Shown: positions 51,199 through 61,213, numbered from the stretch's first letter. The stretch: DNA of 64,000 nt from Arthrobacter pigmenti (GCF_011927905.1 NZ_JAATJL010000001.1:62001-126000); one strand, 5' to 3'. Made by a program: numbers and translations. The notes: generated from the letters alone by a model not told the origin.

Positions 51199-52110
51199 TC
51201 ATGTGTGGGCCTGCACCAGCGCCCAGCGTGCCGCCCCGACCAGGCAGGCTTCCTCGAAGCGCTCCGACCGCGTGATCGGCAGTTGCCCGAGCTGCGACCG
51301 TGCGTCGCTAAGCCCCTTGCGGACTGCCGGGTAGACGATGTCCCACGAGCCCGCCATCGACCCGCCGATGATGAGGGACTCCGCATTGAAGTCGTGCAGG
51401 CTGGGTGCGATCGCGGCGCCGAGTGCCGTGAAGGTGCTCTCAAGTACCCGGGCGGCCACCGCGTCTCCCTGCCGGGATGCGTTGGCGATCTCGTGAACGT
51501 CGAGGGCCGGGTTTCCGGACGCTTCCGCGTATTGCCTGCGGATCGCGCGCCTCGATACCGTCTCCTCGAGCGGCCGGTCATTCCACGTGAGGAGGTGGCA
51601 TTCACCGTGCGGAGGAACGCCGGCGCCTGTCGTCACGGGGGAGCCGTCGACGAGGAACGTCGATCCCACGCCGGTGCCAAGGGTGATGCAGACAAGGCGG
51701 CTCACGCCAGCGCCGCTCAGCGCATGTTCGCCGATCCCGAACGCGTCGGCGTCGTTCAGGAAAGTGAACCCGGACGCCGCAGCGCCGAGCCGCTCGGACA
51801 GGCCGGCACGGACATCGACGCCGTTCAGGGTGTCGAATTTGCCCACGTTCTCGTAGCGGGCGACGCCGGTCGCGTAGTCGAATGGCCCCGGCACAGCGAC
51901 GCCCCATCGTCTGTTGTGTTCGGTGCCGAGGGAGCGCGCGGCGTCGGCAATGATGTCGAGGATGGCTGCGGCAGAGGCATGCGCGTCCAGCGGCAATCGG
52001 CGTACGCTGTCCGCACGAACCGACCACCCGCCGTCGTACGTTTCTACCAGCGCAGCAGTGACGTGTGTCCCGCCGACCTCCAAGACCGGCGTAGTCAGCG
52101 CGGGTGTCAT
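51199..52110 (-). CDS. ROK-family sugar kinase
   Basis: The 303-aa protein lacks a DNA-binding domain and has the kinase phosphate loop LEVGGTHVTAALVETY, the substrate region VAVPGPFDYATG, LNDADAFGIGEHAL and CITLGTGVGSTFLVDGSP. The zinc motif CxCGxxGC of most ROK proteins is missing. ATG 52110 has AGGAAG upstream; the frame extends further but into the divergent LacI gene. It converges on the mannose-6-phosphate isomerase gene, so a glucokinase, mannokinase or related hexokinase activity is likely. Confidence 0.85.
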   Translation of the reverse strand: MTPALTTPVLEVGGTHVTAALVETYDGGWSVRADSVRRLPLDAHASAAAILDIIADAARSLGTEHNRRWGVAVPGPFDYATGVARYENVGKFDTLNGVDVRAGLSERLGAAASGFTFLNDADAFGIGEHALSGAGVSRLVCITLGTGVGSTFLVDGSPVTTGAGVPPHGECHLLTWNDRPLEETVSRRAIRRQYAEASGNPALDVHEIANASRQGDAVAARVLESTFTALGAAIAPSLHDFNAESLIIGGSMAGSWDIVYPAVRKGLSDARSQLGQLPITRSERFEEACLVGAARWALVQAHT

Positions 52111-52203
52111 GCGGCTTCCTTCTTCTTCGTGCTCGGTAGACGCGGATCGGCGGTGCCGGTTGATAGCGTTCAAGTGCAAGTCCAACCCTGAAAAGAATTC
52201 CAG
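52111..52203. promoter_or_regulatory. Divergent promoter region between ROK kinase and LacI gene
   Basis: The 93-base gap contains TTGA-TAGCGT-TCAA (52160-52173), a dyad with a central GCG of the LacI-operator kind. It would let the LacI protein control both itself and the kinase. No clear -10/-35 pair was identified. Confidence 0.4.
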
Positions 52204-53211
52204 ATGATGCCACCACGCACCAATGCGACGGCCAGTCCGACCGTTCGTGACGTCGCAGCCCTCGCCGGGGTCAGTCCGATGACGGTGTCGCGAACCATGT
52301 CCGGCGGTCAGAACGTGCGTCCTGAGGTGCAGGAACGGGTTCGTAAAGCCGCAGACCGCCTCGGGTACCGTCCCAATCAGAGCGCACGGAATACCCGGTT
52401 GCGCAGGCCCACCGGGCTCATCGGGGTGGCGGTGACGAATCTGGGAAACCCCTATTACGGGCAGTTCGCGCTGGGCATTGAGGACGTCGCGGCGGCTCAT
52501 CAGAGGCACATCCTGATTGGGAACACCCGCGAGGATCCGCACCGTGAAGCGCAACTGCTGGACGATTTCGCCGGCCGTCAGGTCGAGGGGCTGATCGTGG
52601 TACCGGCTGGCAACGGTGTGGCTACGCTGCCCTCGTCGGTACCGTTTGTGCTCGCCACACGAGAGGTTGAGGGCGTGCACGGTGACACAGTCCTGGTCGA
52701 CGACGTCGGCGGCGCCTCAGCGGGGACGGCGTCGCTGATCGCGCACGGCCATACGCGCGTCGCCTTCCTCGGCGACGTTTCCGGTATCCCAACGGCACGA
52801 CGGCGGTTCGAGGGCTTCACACAAGCGCTCGCCTCGCAGGGGCTTCAGTTCGACGCGTCGCTTCTCATGCCGGTGCGCGACGCCGAAGCCGCCTTCGATG
52901 AGGTAGCCCGGCTTCTCGGTCAGCACAATCCGCCCACGGCGTTCTTCTCCACCAACAATCGGACAACCGTGGGAGCTCTACGGGCGATCTGCGATCACCG
53001 GCGTCGCTATCCGAAGGGGGCTGTGCCCGCGGTCGCCGGGTTCGACGACGTCGAGCTCGCCGACCTGCTCGGCATCCCGCTCACCGTCATGTCTCACGAC
53101 CCGCGTGCGCTCGGCGCGCAGGCTGCCCGGATGCTGTTCGAACGGCTCAGCGGCGAGGCACCGGGCGAGCCCCGCTCCGCTTCCATGCCGGTGACGGTGC
53201 GGCGGTTCTGA
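52204..53211 (+). CDS. LacI-family regulator of the hexose genes
   Basis: The 335-aa protein has the LacI DNA-binding start (TVRDVAALAGVSPMTVSRTM, hinge YRPNQSARNTRLRRPTGLIG) and a sugar-binding core (GVAVTNLGNPYYGQFALGIE; VAGFDDVELADLLGIPLTVM). It is divergent from the ROK kinase, and an AACGTT-centred operator lies before the isomerase. A hexose or hexose phosphate is the expected inducer (inference). A type II repeat element begins 22 bases after its stop. Confidence 0.9.
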   Translation: MMPPRTNATASPTVRDVAALAGVSPMTVSRTMSGGQNVRPEVQERVRKAADRLGYRPNQSARNTRLRRPTGLIGVAVTNLGNPYYGQFALGIEDVAAAHQRHILIGNTREDPHREAQLLDDFAGRQVEGLIVVPAGNGVATLPSSVPFVLATREVEGVHGDTVLVDDVGGASAGTASLIAHGHTRVAFLGDVSGIPTARRRFEGFTQALASQGLQFDASLLMPVRDAEAAFDEVARLLGQHNPPTAFFSTNNRTTVGALRAICDHRRRYPKGAVPAVAGFDDVELADLLGIPLTVMSHDPRALGAQAARMLFERLSGEAPGEPRSASMPVTVRRF

Positions 53212-53232
53212 GCGGTTCGTCCACCGCCATCC

Positions 53233-53335
53233 CATTTCGTGCAGGTTTGCGAGCGTCGATCAGGTGAGAGGTCTGTGCTGTAAGGGTCGGCGAGGTACAA
53301 AGCCGGGTACACAAGGGGCAGACCTGCACGGAATC
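53233..53335. repeat. Dispersed intergenic element, type II copy 2 (103 bp)
   Basis: The outer arms CATTTCGTGCAGGTTTG (53233-53249) and CAGACCTGCACGGAATC (53319-53335) pair with some G-T style mismatches. The core repeats GAGAGGTCTGTG (53266-53277), GGTACAAA (53294-53301) and GGTACAC (53306-53312) stand in exactly the same register, without gaps, as in the copy at 34539. It lies between convergent genes. Confidence 0.85.
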
Positions 53336-53360
53336 GCGCGGTTCGCCGTCTTTTTCCGGC

Positions 53361-54029
53361 TCAGGCCAGCAGCCAGTCCAGCGCTCTGCGAAGCAGCTCC
53401 CGGTGTTCGGGGGAGGAGTACGACGCCGCGTCATGCCCCAGCGCGTCGTAGAAGCTGCGTGCCACCCCGGTTTCCACAGGCCGCTCCAGCGACCACATCA
53501 GCGGGTGCAGGTGGCTTTCGTGTTCGTGGCGGGCGTGAACGACGACGTCGGGGGAGGTCCGCAGCCAGCTGTAGCGTTCGTCGTCGACGGTGAAATCGGG
53601 GACGCCGACGGGGAAGGAACCCTCCAACTGGATGTGGGCGGGACCGTATTCAGGGTGCATGGACACATCTCGCACCCAACGTCCGCCGAGCGCTTTCTCC
53701 CAGGACTCGGAGTCCGTGAAGCTCGTGGAGCTGGAGTGGAGTGCAAGCAGCGGGCGTCCGCCTTGGACCCAGGCCTCCAGCCCCGAGGAGGCGGCGTCCG
53801 TGCCGGGGGAGGCGCCGCCGTCGCGCGGTAGGCCCACGTTGACCACCAGCAAGTCCGGCCAGGCGGAAGGTTCCTGGAGGCGCTCGAGGGCGGCGTCGAC
53901 GTCGTCGGCTGTTTCAACCGTTATGCCGTGATCCTCCAGCAGCCCCTTGGCCGCGGCGGAAGTCTCGGCAAAGGGGTGCCAGGGGTCGGAGTATCGGCCG
54001 GTGCCGCTGAGGAGGAGGGCTGTAGTCAT
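53361..54029 (-). CDS. ThuA-like (trehalose utilisation) domain protein
   Basis: The 222-aa protein has the glutamine-amidotransferase-like ThuA fold: TALLLSGTGRYSDPWHPFAE, GLEAWVQGGRPLLALHSSST at the nucleophile-elbow position, and HPEYGPAHIQLEGSF. Family members accompany sugar oxidation or trehalose catabolism genes. The usual Cys of amidotransferases is replaced by Ser/His here, as in other ThuA proteins. Neighbours do not define its pathway. Confidence 0.82.
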   Translation of the reverse strand: MTTALLLSGTGRYSDPWHPFAETSAAAKGLLEDHGITVETADDVDAALERLQEPSAWPDLLVVNVGLPRDGGASPGTDAASSGLEAWVQGGRPLLALHSSSTSFTDSESWEKALGGRWVRDVSMHPEYGPAHIQLEGSFPVGVPDFTVDDERYSWLRTSPDVVVHARHEHESHLHPLMWSLERPVETGVARSFYDALGHDAASYSSPEHRELLRRALDWLLA

Positions 54030-54061
54030 CCGTTGAATCTACCAAGGTTCATGGCACCAAC

Positions 54062-54072
54062 GACGACGACGG
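54062..54072 (+). other. Intergenic copy of the recurrent GACGACGACGG 11-mer
   Basis: This copy lies in the 62-base gap between the ThuA-like gene and the MerR gene, outside any coding sequence. Twelve more exact copies occur in the window on either strand; three others are also intergenic (4481, 8598, 18437). Confidence 0.5.
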
Positions 54073-54091
54073 CGCCCTCTTTGTGTGAGCC

Positions 54092-54496
54092 TTACTTGCG
54101 GCCGAGTTCGTCGATGAACTGATCGGCCTGCTTGAGTTTGAGCGCCAGTTTGTCGCGTTTGATCCGTGCTTCTTCGATGTATCGATCGAGCTTTGCCCGG
54201 AGGTCAGCATTCCCGCCATCCGCTGACAGGCGGTCGACGACGTCGAGCAGCTCCGCCATTTCCTCAAGCGTGAAGCCCAACGGCTTCATTGAACGGATCA
54301 CCAGGAGGCGTTCCAGGTCGGACTGCGTGAAGAGGCGGAACCCGCCCTCCGTGCGCGTGGTGTCCGGCAGGAGACCAAGTTCGTCGTAGTGACGGATGGT
54401 TCGCAGGGACAGTCCGGTGGCGTCGGCCAATTCGCCGATGTGCATTGTCTGCCCAGCGTCCAGGGCTGGCTGTCCTGCTGTCTGCGTTTTGCTCAC
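54092..54496 (-). CDS. MerR-family transcriptional regulator
   Basis: The 134-aa protein has a MerR winged helix (MHIGELADATGLSLRTIRHY, then EGGFRLFTQSDLERLLVI) and a coiled-coil dimerisation helix (RAKLDRYIEEARIKRDKLAL). No cysteine metal site is seen. GTG 54496 follows GGAGA. It is divergent from the SulP transporter gene, and a 19-base-spacer promoter with a dyad lies between them, the usual MerR activation arrangement. Confidence 0.9.
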   Translation of the reverse strand: MSKTQTAGQPALDAGQTMHIGELADATGLSLRTIRHYDELGLLPDTTRTEGGFRLFTQSDLERLLVIRSMKPLGFTLEEMAELLDVVDRLSADGGNADLRAKLDRYIEEARIKRDKLALKLKQADQFIDELGRK

Positions 54497-54523
54497 AGTC
54501 TCATTCTCCCCGTTCGTTGCCGA

Positions 54524-54554
54524 TTGCAATCCTACCCTCACGTTAGGTTAGAGT
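54524..54554 (+). promoter_or_regulatory. MerR-type promoter of the SulP gene
   Basis: TTGCAA (54524-54529) and TAGAGT (54549-54554) are separated by 19 bases rather than 17, the hallmark of MerR-activated promoters. The dyad CTACCCT-N6-AGGTTAG (54532-54551, 6 of 7 paired) fills the spacer. This links the divergent MerR gene to the SulP transporter. Confidence 0.68.
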
Positions 54555-54674
54555 TGTCCGAGGGTTCCGCGCCCACACCTCTGGCCGGTATTGTTCCCGC
54601 GCAGCGCCGCGCCTCTTATGAACTTCAACTGATGAGCGCGCCGTGCGCCCTCCTTACCTGTGAATGGAGCTTGA

Positions 54675-56198
54675 ATGGCTACCGCCAGTGCTGTGCCGAA
54701 AGCGGCTTTGAGCCCGGAGGAGCGGCAGTCCGTACTGCTGACCCTGAAGTCTCCCCGGCTGCTGAAGACGGAAGTCCTGGCAGGGCTGGTGGTCGCGCTG
54801 GCGTTGATTCCTGAAGCGATTGCGTTCTCGATCATTGCCGGTGTGGATCCGCGGCTGGGACTGTTTGCGTCCTTCACTATGGCGGTCTCGATCGCGTTCC
54901 TCGGCGGCAGGCCAGCCATGATTTCCGCTGCGACGGGTGCAGTGGCATTGGTCATCGCACCTTTGGTGGCGAGCCATGGTGTAGATTACTTCATCGCGGC
55001 GGTGATCCTGGGCGGCAGCCTCCAGGTACTTCTGGCCGTCCTGGGCGTCGCGAAGCTGATGAGGTTCATTCCCCGTCAGGTCATGGTCGGGTTCGTAAAC
55101 GCCCTGGCGATTCTGATCTTCATGTCTCAGGTTCCGGAGCTGCTCGGGGTGCCGTGGCTGGTCTACCCGTTGGCGGCGCTGGGCCTGCTCATAGTCTTCG
55201 GTCTACCGCGTATCACCAGGGTGGTCCCGGCCCCGCTGGTTGCCATTGTGGTGCTGACCCTCATCACCGTTCTGGCAGCGATCACCGTACCCACCGTTGG
55301 TGACAAGGGCGAACTTCCCGACAGCCTGCCGTCACTGTTCCTGCCGAATGTTCCACTGAACTTCGAGACGCTGCAGATTATCTTCCCTTATGCGCTCGCT
55401 CTCGCGTTGGTCGGTCTGCTGGAGTCGCTGATGACGGCAAAACTGGTCGACGACATCACAGACACTCATTCTGGAAAGACCCGTGAGAGCTGGGGTCAGG
55501 GTGCGGCGAACATCATCACCGGTTTCTTTGGTGGGATGGGTGGCTGTGCCATGATCGGCCAGACCATGATCAACGTGAAGGCATCGGGAGCGCGGACCCG
55601 AATTTCCACGTTCCTGGCGGGAACGTTCCTGTTGATTCTCGTGGTTGCCCTCGGTGACGTTGTAGCCGTCATCCCGATGGCGGCACTGGTTGCCGTGATG
55701 ATCTTCGTATCCATCGCTACGTTCGACTGGCACAGCATCAAACCGTCCACCCTGAAGATGATGCCCAAGAGCGAAACCATCGTGATGGTGGCTACGGTGG
55801 TCGCCACCGTGACCACCCACAACCTTGCGATCGGCGTGGGAGTCGGTGTGCTGGCGGCGATGGTGCTCTTCGCGCGCAGGGTTGCGCACTTCGTCACTGT
55901 GAAACGGACACTTGCTGAACTGGACGGCGAAGAAGTGGCGACCTACGTGGTCGATGGCGAATTGTTCTTTGCTTCGTCGAATGACCTTTACACTCAGTTC
56001 GAGTACGCGCACGATCCCCAGAGGGTGACCATCGACATGCATGCCTCGCATGTGTGGGATGCATCGACGATCGCGGCACTTGATGCGATCACGGAGAAGT
56101 ATCACCACCACGGCAAGGAGGTCGAGATCGTCGGCCTGAATGATGCGAGCGTCACCATGCGCGAACGGATGGCGGGGAAGCTCGGCGCAGGCCACTAA
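54675..56198 (+). CDS. SulP-family anion transporter with STAS domain
   Basis: The 507-aa protein has 10-12 membrane segments starting LAGLVVALALIPEAIAFSII and including the SulP signature FGGMGGCAMIGQTMINVKAS. A cytoplasmic STAS domain occupies about residues 415-507 (ATYVVDGELFFASSNDLYTQ; IDMHASHVWDASTIAALDAI). Bacterial members move sulfate, bicarbonate or dicarboxylates. The transported ion cannot be told here. The divergent MerR regulator probably controls it. Confidence 0.92.
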   Translation: MATASAVPKAALSPEERQSVLLTLKSPRLLKTEVLAGLVVALALIPEAIAFSIIAGVDPRLGLFASFTMAVSIAFLGGRPAMISAATGAVALVIAPLVASHGVDYFIAAVILGGSLQVLLAVLGVAKLMRFIPRQVMVGFVNALAILIFMSQVPELLGVPWLVYPLAALGLLIVFGLPRITRVVPAPLVAIVVLTLITVLAAITVPTVGDKGELPDSLPSLFLPNVPLNFETLQIIFPYALALALVGLLESLMTAKLVDDITDTHSGKTRESWGQGAANIITGFFGGMGGCAMIGQTMINVKASGARTRISTFLAGTFLLILVVALGDVVAVIPMAALVAVMIFVSIATFDWHSIKPSTLKMMPKSETIVMVATVVATVTTHNLAIGVGVGVLAAMVLFARRVAHFVTVKRTLAELDGEEVATYVVDGELFFASSNDLYTQFEYAHDPQRVTIDMHASHVWDASTIAALDAITEKYHHHGKEVEIVGLNDASVTMRERMAGKLGAGH

Positions 56199-56297
56199 GA
56201 CAGGTCAGCGCTGTTCAAGCCTAAGAAGACCGCGTTGCATCCGAATCGGCTGTTGCTTGACAGCGAGCACCTCAGGAGTTGGAACCTCATGAGTGGA

Positions 56298-57640
<1,343 letters not shown>

Positions 57641-58136
57641 GTGCCACCGATACCAGATGCCCATCATGCAGCGTTCGAACAGTTGGTCCTTCGAGCACGC
57701 CAACTTTTCGGCTCTGCCGTCGAAGAGAAGCTAGTCGCTCCAAATGACCATCGGCTTCCCTCCTTCCGCATTGGGCAACTATCGATGATCGCTGAGCAAT
57801 GGCTGGTCGTCGAGGTTCTGCCCGGACCAGGCGCTCTACGCCGCCGTGAGCGATGGGAACTTGACTGGGACTCTGGCCCGTATGAAGCACTGAGGCTGCT
57901 CGAGGGGTATTTTTCGGAACTTTCGCTGGCCCCCACCGCAGGTGATGCGCTGGTTGCTCGAATGATCGCGTTAGTTGGCGACGACGGCGAAGTGACCGTC
58001 TCGACGCATCAGGCCGAATTCGACCGGGTCATCACGGTCGCGCCGCATCGCCGTGGCGCAATGCCATTCGTGGTGAGCATCACCGACAGCTTCGTCGTAG
58101 TCATCGATGGGCCTGACCTGGGATGGTGGACCTTAG
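57641..58136 (+). pseudogene. 5' part of an unknown gene interrupted by an IS1380-family element
   Basis: From GTG 57641 the frame encodes VPPIPDAHHAAFEQLVLRAR and continues through WLVVEVLPGPGALRRRERWE, SELSLAPTAGDALVARMIAL and VVVIDGPDLGWWTL before entering the insertion. It looks like a soluble alpha/beta protein of unknown family. Removing the element and one target-site copy restores the frame with the segment at 59792-60014, giving a product of about 237 residues. The start is uncertain. Confidence 0.6.
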
Positions 58137-59791
58137 CCTTGATCCACCGATGGTCTGATGAGTGGTCTCTGATTTTTTGTTGCCGGGCGGATCGGGCTCG
58201 GGGGCGTGCGGCAGTGTCCGGCCCTGCTGCCGGCGGTGTTCCACGGTGAGTCCTTGGTGGTTGCGGTAGGGGTGGTTTCGGTCAGATCTTCAAGGACTGC
58301 CGGAGAGCCTGGTTGAAGAGTTGTGTCCAGGCGGTTTCCCATGGCCAGTTGTTGGGCAGGTGGAGTATCAGTTTCCGTGCTCTGGAGGCGATTCTGGCTG
58401 GGACGCTGATCAGTTTGCGGCGGATTGTTCCTGTCCTGGCTTTGGCCAGCCCGTTTCCGGCGGCGGTCGCTGCTGCTCGGGTGAGGTTGAATGCCATGAC
58501 GGCCAGGACCAGCCAGGCGGCGTTGGCGGTGAAAACACCTGAGGGTAGGTGAGCCAGGGCGCTTTGTTTCAGGTCCGCGTTGACTTGTTCGATGATGGCG
58601 TGGCCGCGGTGGGTTTTGTCGGCGGTGACGGTGTCCAGGTTGCCTGTGGTGAAGAACGCGTGGAAGCGGTAGGTGTCGAACATTGTGGGCTGGCCGGCGC
58701 GTGCGTGGGGATTCAGATCGGGGATTCTCCTCACGATCAGGCGTCCGGTGACCTGTTCGGCCTGCTTACGGGAGCTGAAGGCGGTGAAAGGTGTTTCGGC
58801 GACCTCGGCGGAGGAGATCCACCGGTCCGCGGCTTCGTCGAAGACCGCGTCGGTGTACTGGATCGGCTTCCACGCTTTAGCTTCGATGCCCGCGATTGCC
58901 CGTTTGATGGCCTTGTCCATGCGGGCCGTGATGGAAACCGCTGCCCCGGCCTTGGCAGCGGCATTGACGGTGGCGTACCCGTAAAACGCTGAGTCTGCTC
59001 GCAACAGTACGGGCCCGGGGTTGTTGCCGCGGACCCGTTTGAGCGTGGCTAGGGCGTCAGCGACCAGCCGTGCCGCACCGCGGGGTGAGCCGGTGGATCC
59101 CTTGCGCAGCCGCTGGGCAAGAATGACCGGTGCCGCGTCCTTCGTGGATACGGTGGCCAGCAAAGCGTTCAACCCCCGCACTCCGGAATATCCGTAGCTC
59201 GAGCCCTGCTTCTGGTAGCCATGAACTTCGATGATCGTGTCATCCACATCAACCAGGGTGTATTCATTGGTGTTACTGCCCAACAACGGGGTCCGGTCCG
59301 CCAGATTCACCAGGAACCGGGAAGCGACCGCGTCCAACTGGCGGACATGCCCGAAAGTGAAAGAACGCAGGAACGAACCCAGGGTTGAGGGAGCGTAGCA
59401 GGAGCCAAAGACCTTGCCCATACCGCCGTGGCGGAGCAGGGCCATGTCATCGATGGAATCAGCACCGGCAACCATGCCCGCGATGAGCGAGGCCACCTTC
59501 AGCCCCGCGTTGGCGCCCTTGTCCGTCGGAACGCTCAGCTGCTTCTGCGCCAAGTCACCGAGCCCGGCTTCCCTGGCCAGAACCATCACCGGGACCAGAC
59601 CGACGTCCGACACGAGGTTCGGCTCATCGAAGGAAGCTGACAAGGACGACCGGGCATGGGAAAGTTGCATCTACGAGATGCCTCTCTTTTCGTGGCGAAT
59701 GGGTTCTAGACAAACGTCATTCTTCCCGAAAAGACAGGCATTTCGTGTTTAAACCGCCGGCACTGACCCCGCCACCACCGGTGGATCAAGG
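58137..59791 (-). mobile_element. IS1380-family insertion sequence, 1655 bp, with 5-bp target duplication
   Basis: The terminal inverted repeats CCTTGATCCACCG (58137-58149) and CGGTGGATCAAGG (59779-59791) are exact. They are flanked on both sides by CTTAG (58132-58136 and 59792-59796), a perfect target-site duplication. The single transposase gene is intact. Length, ends and transposase type fit IS1380. The perfect duplication and intact transposase indicate a recent insertion. Confidence 0.92.
58282..59670 (-). CDS. IS1380-family transposase (DDE)
   Basis: The 462-aa transposase has the family's catalytic pattern: first Asp in TLVDVDDTIIEVHGYQKQG, second Asp in PVLLRADSAFYGYATVNAA, and the late Glu in HRGHAIIEQVNADLKQSA. 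An N-terminal DNA-binding region carries LIAGMVAGADSIDDMALLRH. It is full length with no stops or frameshifts, so the element may still be active. It is transcribed leftward, opposite to the gene it interrupts. Confidence 0.93.
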   Translation of the reverse strand: MQLSHARSSLSASFDEPNLVSDVGLVPVMVLAREAGLGDLAQKQLSVPTDKGANAGLKVASLIAGMVAGADSIDDMALLRHGGMGKVFGSCYAPSTLGSFLRSFTFGHVRQLDAVASRFLVNLADRTPLLGSNTNEYTLVDVDDTIIEVHGYQKQGSSYGYSGVRGLNALLATVSTKDAAPVILAQRLRKGSTGSPRGAARLVADALATLKRVRGNNPGPVLLRADSAFYGYATVNAAAKAGAAVSITARMDKAIKRAIAGIEAKAWKPIQYTDAVFDEAADRWISSAEVAETPFTAFSSRKQAEQVTGRLIVRRIPDLNPHARAGQPTMFDTYRFHAFFTTGNLDTVTADKTHRGHAIIEQVNADLKQSALAHLPSGVFTANAAWLVLAVMAFNLTRAAATAAGNGLAKARTGTIRRKLISVPARIASRARKLILHLPNNWPWETAWTQLFNQALRQSLKI

Positions 59792-60014
59792 CTTAGGTGG
59801 GAGAGACTTTGGTGATGATGGCATCGGGGAGGCTTGGGAAATACTCCAGCACCTGATCCTCAAGGGAGGGATCATCCGCAGTCGTCGACGGTCGTGTGAA
59901 TTTCTCAGCTTCGACGGGGAACTGGTCAGTGGCCCACACCGGGACGGGGTGCGTACGCGGCGGACCAAGGACCGGCACTTCAAGCCCTACCGCGAGCCAG
60001 TCTGGCACCCCTAG
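59792..60014 (+). pseudogene. 3' part of the IS-interrupted gene
   Basis: In the frame restored by excision this segment reads GGRDFGDDGIGEAWEILQHL and ends PYREPVWHP. Its TAG stop overlaps the opposing MFS stop in the palindrome CTAG (60011-60014), the same arrangement as at 18760-18763, which supports this strand as the coding one. The opposite strand is also open here, so the assignment carries some doubt. Confidence 0.5.
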
Positions 60015-61213
60015 TCTTCTACGGAAGCTCGTTCCCAGTCTTGCAACGCGGGCCAGGCGATCAGCGTACAGATAGCGAAAAGGATCCCACCCGCTACAAA
60101 CGGTGCCTCCAGGCCGACCGTGCTTGCAAGAATCCCACCAAGTCCCGCACCGATTGCCAGGCCCGCGAGCGCGAACAGCTTCGACACCGCGTTCACGCGA
60201 CCGCGGAGGCCCTCGGGCACCAGGCGTTGCCGTATGGACGCCACGCAGACGCTGTACAAAACGGCGTGCAAAATGTACGCCGCCAACGCTGGTCCTGCTA
60301 TCCAGGACGTGTTCGACCAAGCGATGACGATCAGGGCGAGCGAGCCGAGGACAAGGCTCCCAGCTGCTGTAGCTGCGTATCCAACCCAGCGGCGCAGCGG
60401 CACCGCGATGGCCGACCCGGCGAGCCCACCAAGCGCCGACACCGAAAGAAGAACACCGTAACCGGCCGGATCCAGTCCGAGATTGTCCCGGGCGAATAGA
60501 ACAAGTATGGAGAAAGGCATCATGTAGGCGATGCTTGCCAGCCCGGTGACAATGGCAAGCGTCCGGAGCAGACGGTGACGCACTAGCCACGAAGCGCCCT
60601 CCTTGACTTCCCGGCGCAGTGACGGTGGGTGGCCGCTGCACGCAGGGCGGAACGTGCCGGTGAGCCCGACGAAGAAGATCGCGGCCGCCGCGTAGGCTCC
60701 GCCCGTCACCGCCACCGGTAGCGCGACCGCCGCGGCGAACATCAGTCCACCAATCGGCGGGCCGACAAACTCGTCGGCGATCAGTTGTGTTGCTGCTATC
60801 TGGCTGTTGGCCTTGTCCAGGTCTTTGGTGCCCACAATCGAGGGGAGGATCGACAGTGCCGCGTTGTCGGTAGCCGTTTCGAGCAGACCGATCAGCGTGA
60901 AGACGATGTACAGGGCAAGTATCGACTCGGCCCCGCTGGCGACCAGCAGAGCGAGCACGCCCAGCAGAATTCCCCTGGCCAGGTTGCCGGCCCAAAGAAT
61001 CCTTTTTCGGTCCAACCGGTCAACAAACGCACCGACAGGCAGGACCACAAGGAGCCTGGCTCCGGAGTAGACCATCGATAGACCCGCGATCAACAGAGGA
61101 TCCGCGGTCAGCGCCGTCGCGAGCAGCGGTATGGCAATGAAACTGACGCCATCACCGAAGTTGGATGCTGCATTACCAGCCCACAACTTCCGGTACTCGC
61201 GCCCCAATGACAT
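60011..61213 (-). CDS. MFS transporter, MFS_3-like
   Basis: The 400-aa protein has twelve hydrophobic segments and MFS motifs: REYRKLWAGNAASNFGDGVS at the start and the loop 2-3 motif VGAFVDRLDRKRILWAGNLA. A C-terminal half with LRGRVNAVSKLFALAGLAIG completes the pattern of the enterobactin-exporter-like MFS_3 group. It is a probable drug or siderophore exporter. ATG 61213 was chosen; it overlaps the upstream membrane-protein gene by 41 bases, which suggests coupling with the sigma-factor operon or a later start. Confidence 0.88.
   Translation of the reverse strand: MSLGREYRKLWAGNAASNFGDGVSFIAIPLLATALTADPLLIAGLSMVYSGARLLVVLPVGAFVDRLDRKRILWAGNLARGILLGVLALLVASGAESILALYIVFTLIGLLETATDNAALSILPSIVGTKDLDKANSQIAATQLIADEFVGPPIGGLMFAAAVALPVAVTGGAYAAAAIFFVGLTGTFRPACSGHPPSLRREVKEGASWLVRHRLLRTLAIVTGLASIAYMMPFSILVLFARDNLGLDPAGYGVLLSVSALGGLAGSAIAVPLRRWVGYAATAAGSLVLGSLALIVIAWSNTSWIAGPALAAYILHAVLYSVCVASIRQRLVPEGLRGRVNAVSKLFALAGLAIGAGLGGILASTVGLEAPFVAGGILFAICTLIAWPALQDWERASVED

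Noticed and set aside
54062..54072. GACGACGACGG as a simple trinucleotide microsatellite
   Set aside because: Copies are short, mostly stop at three GAC units followed by GG, and do not vary in unit number as a slippage tract would.
59793..60995. Leftward open frame of 400 codons ending at the IS border
   Set aside because: Most of it is a second frame of the MFS gene. The last 70 codons are open and plausible, but the rightward frame is favoured by in-frame continuity across the insertion and the shared CTAG stop.
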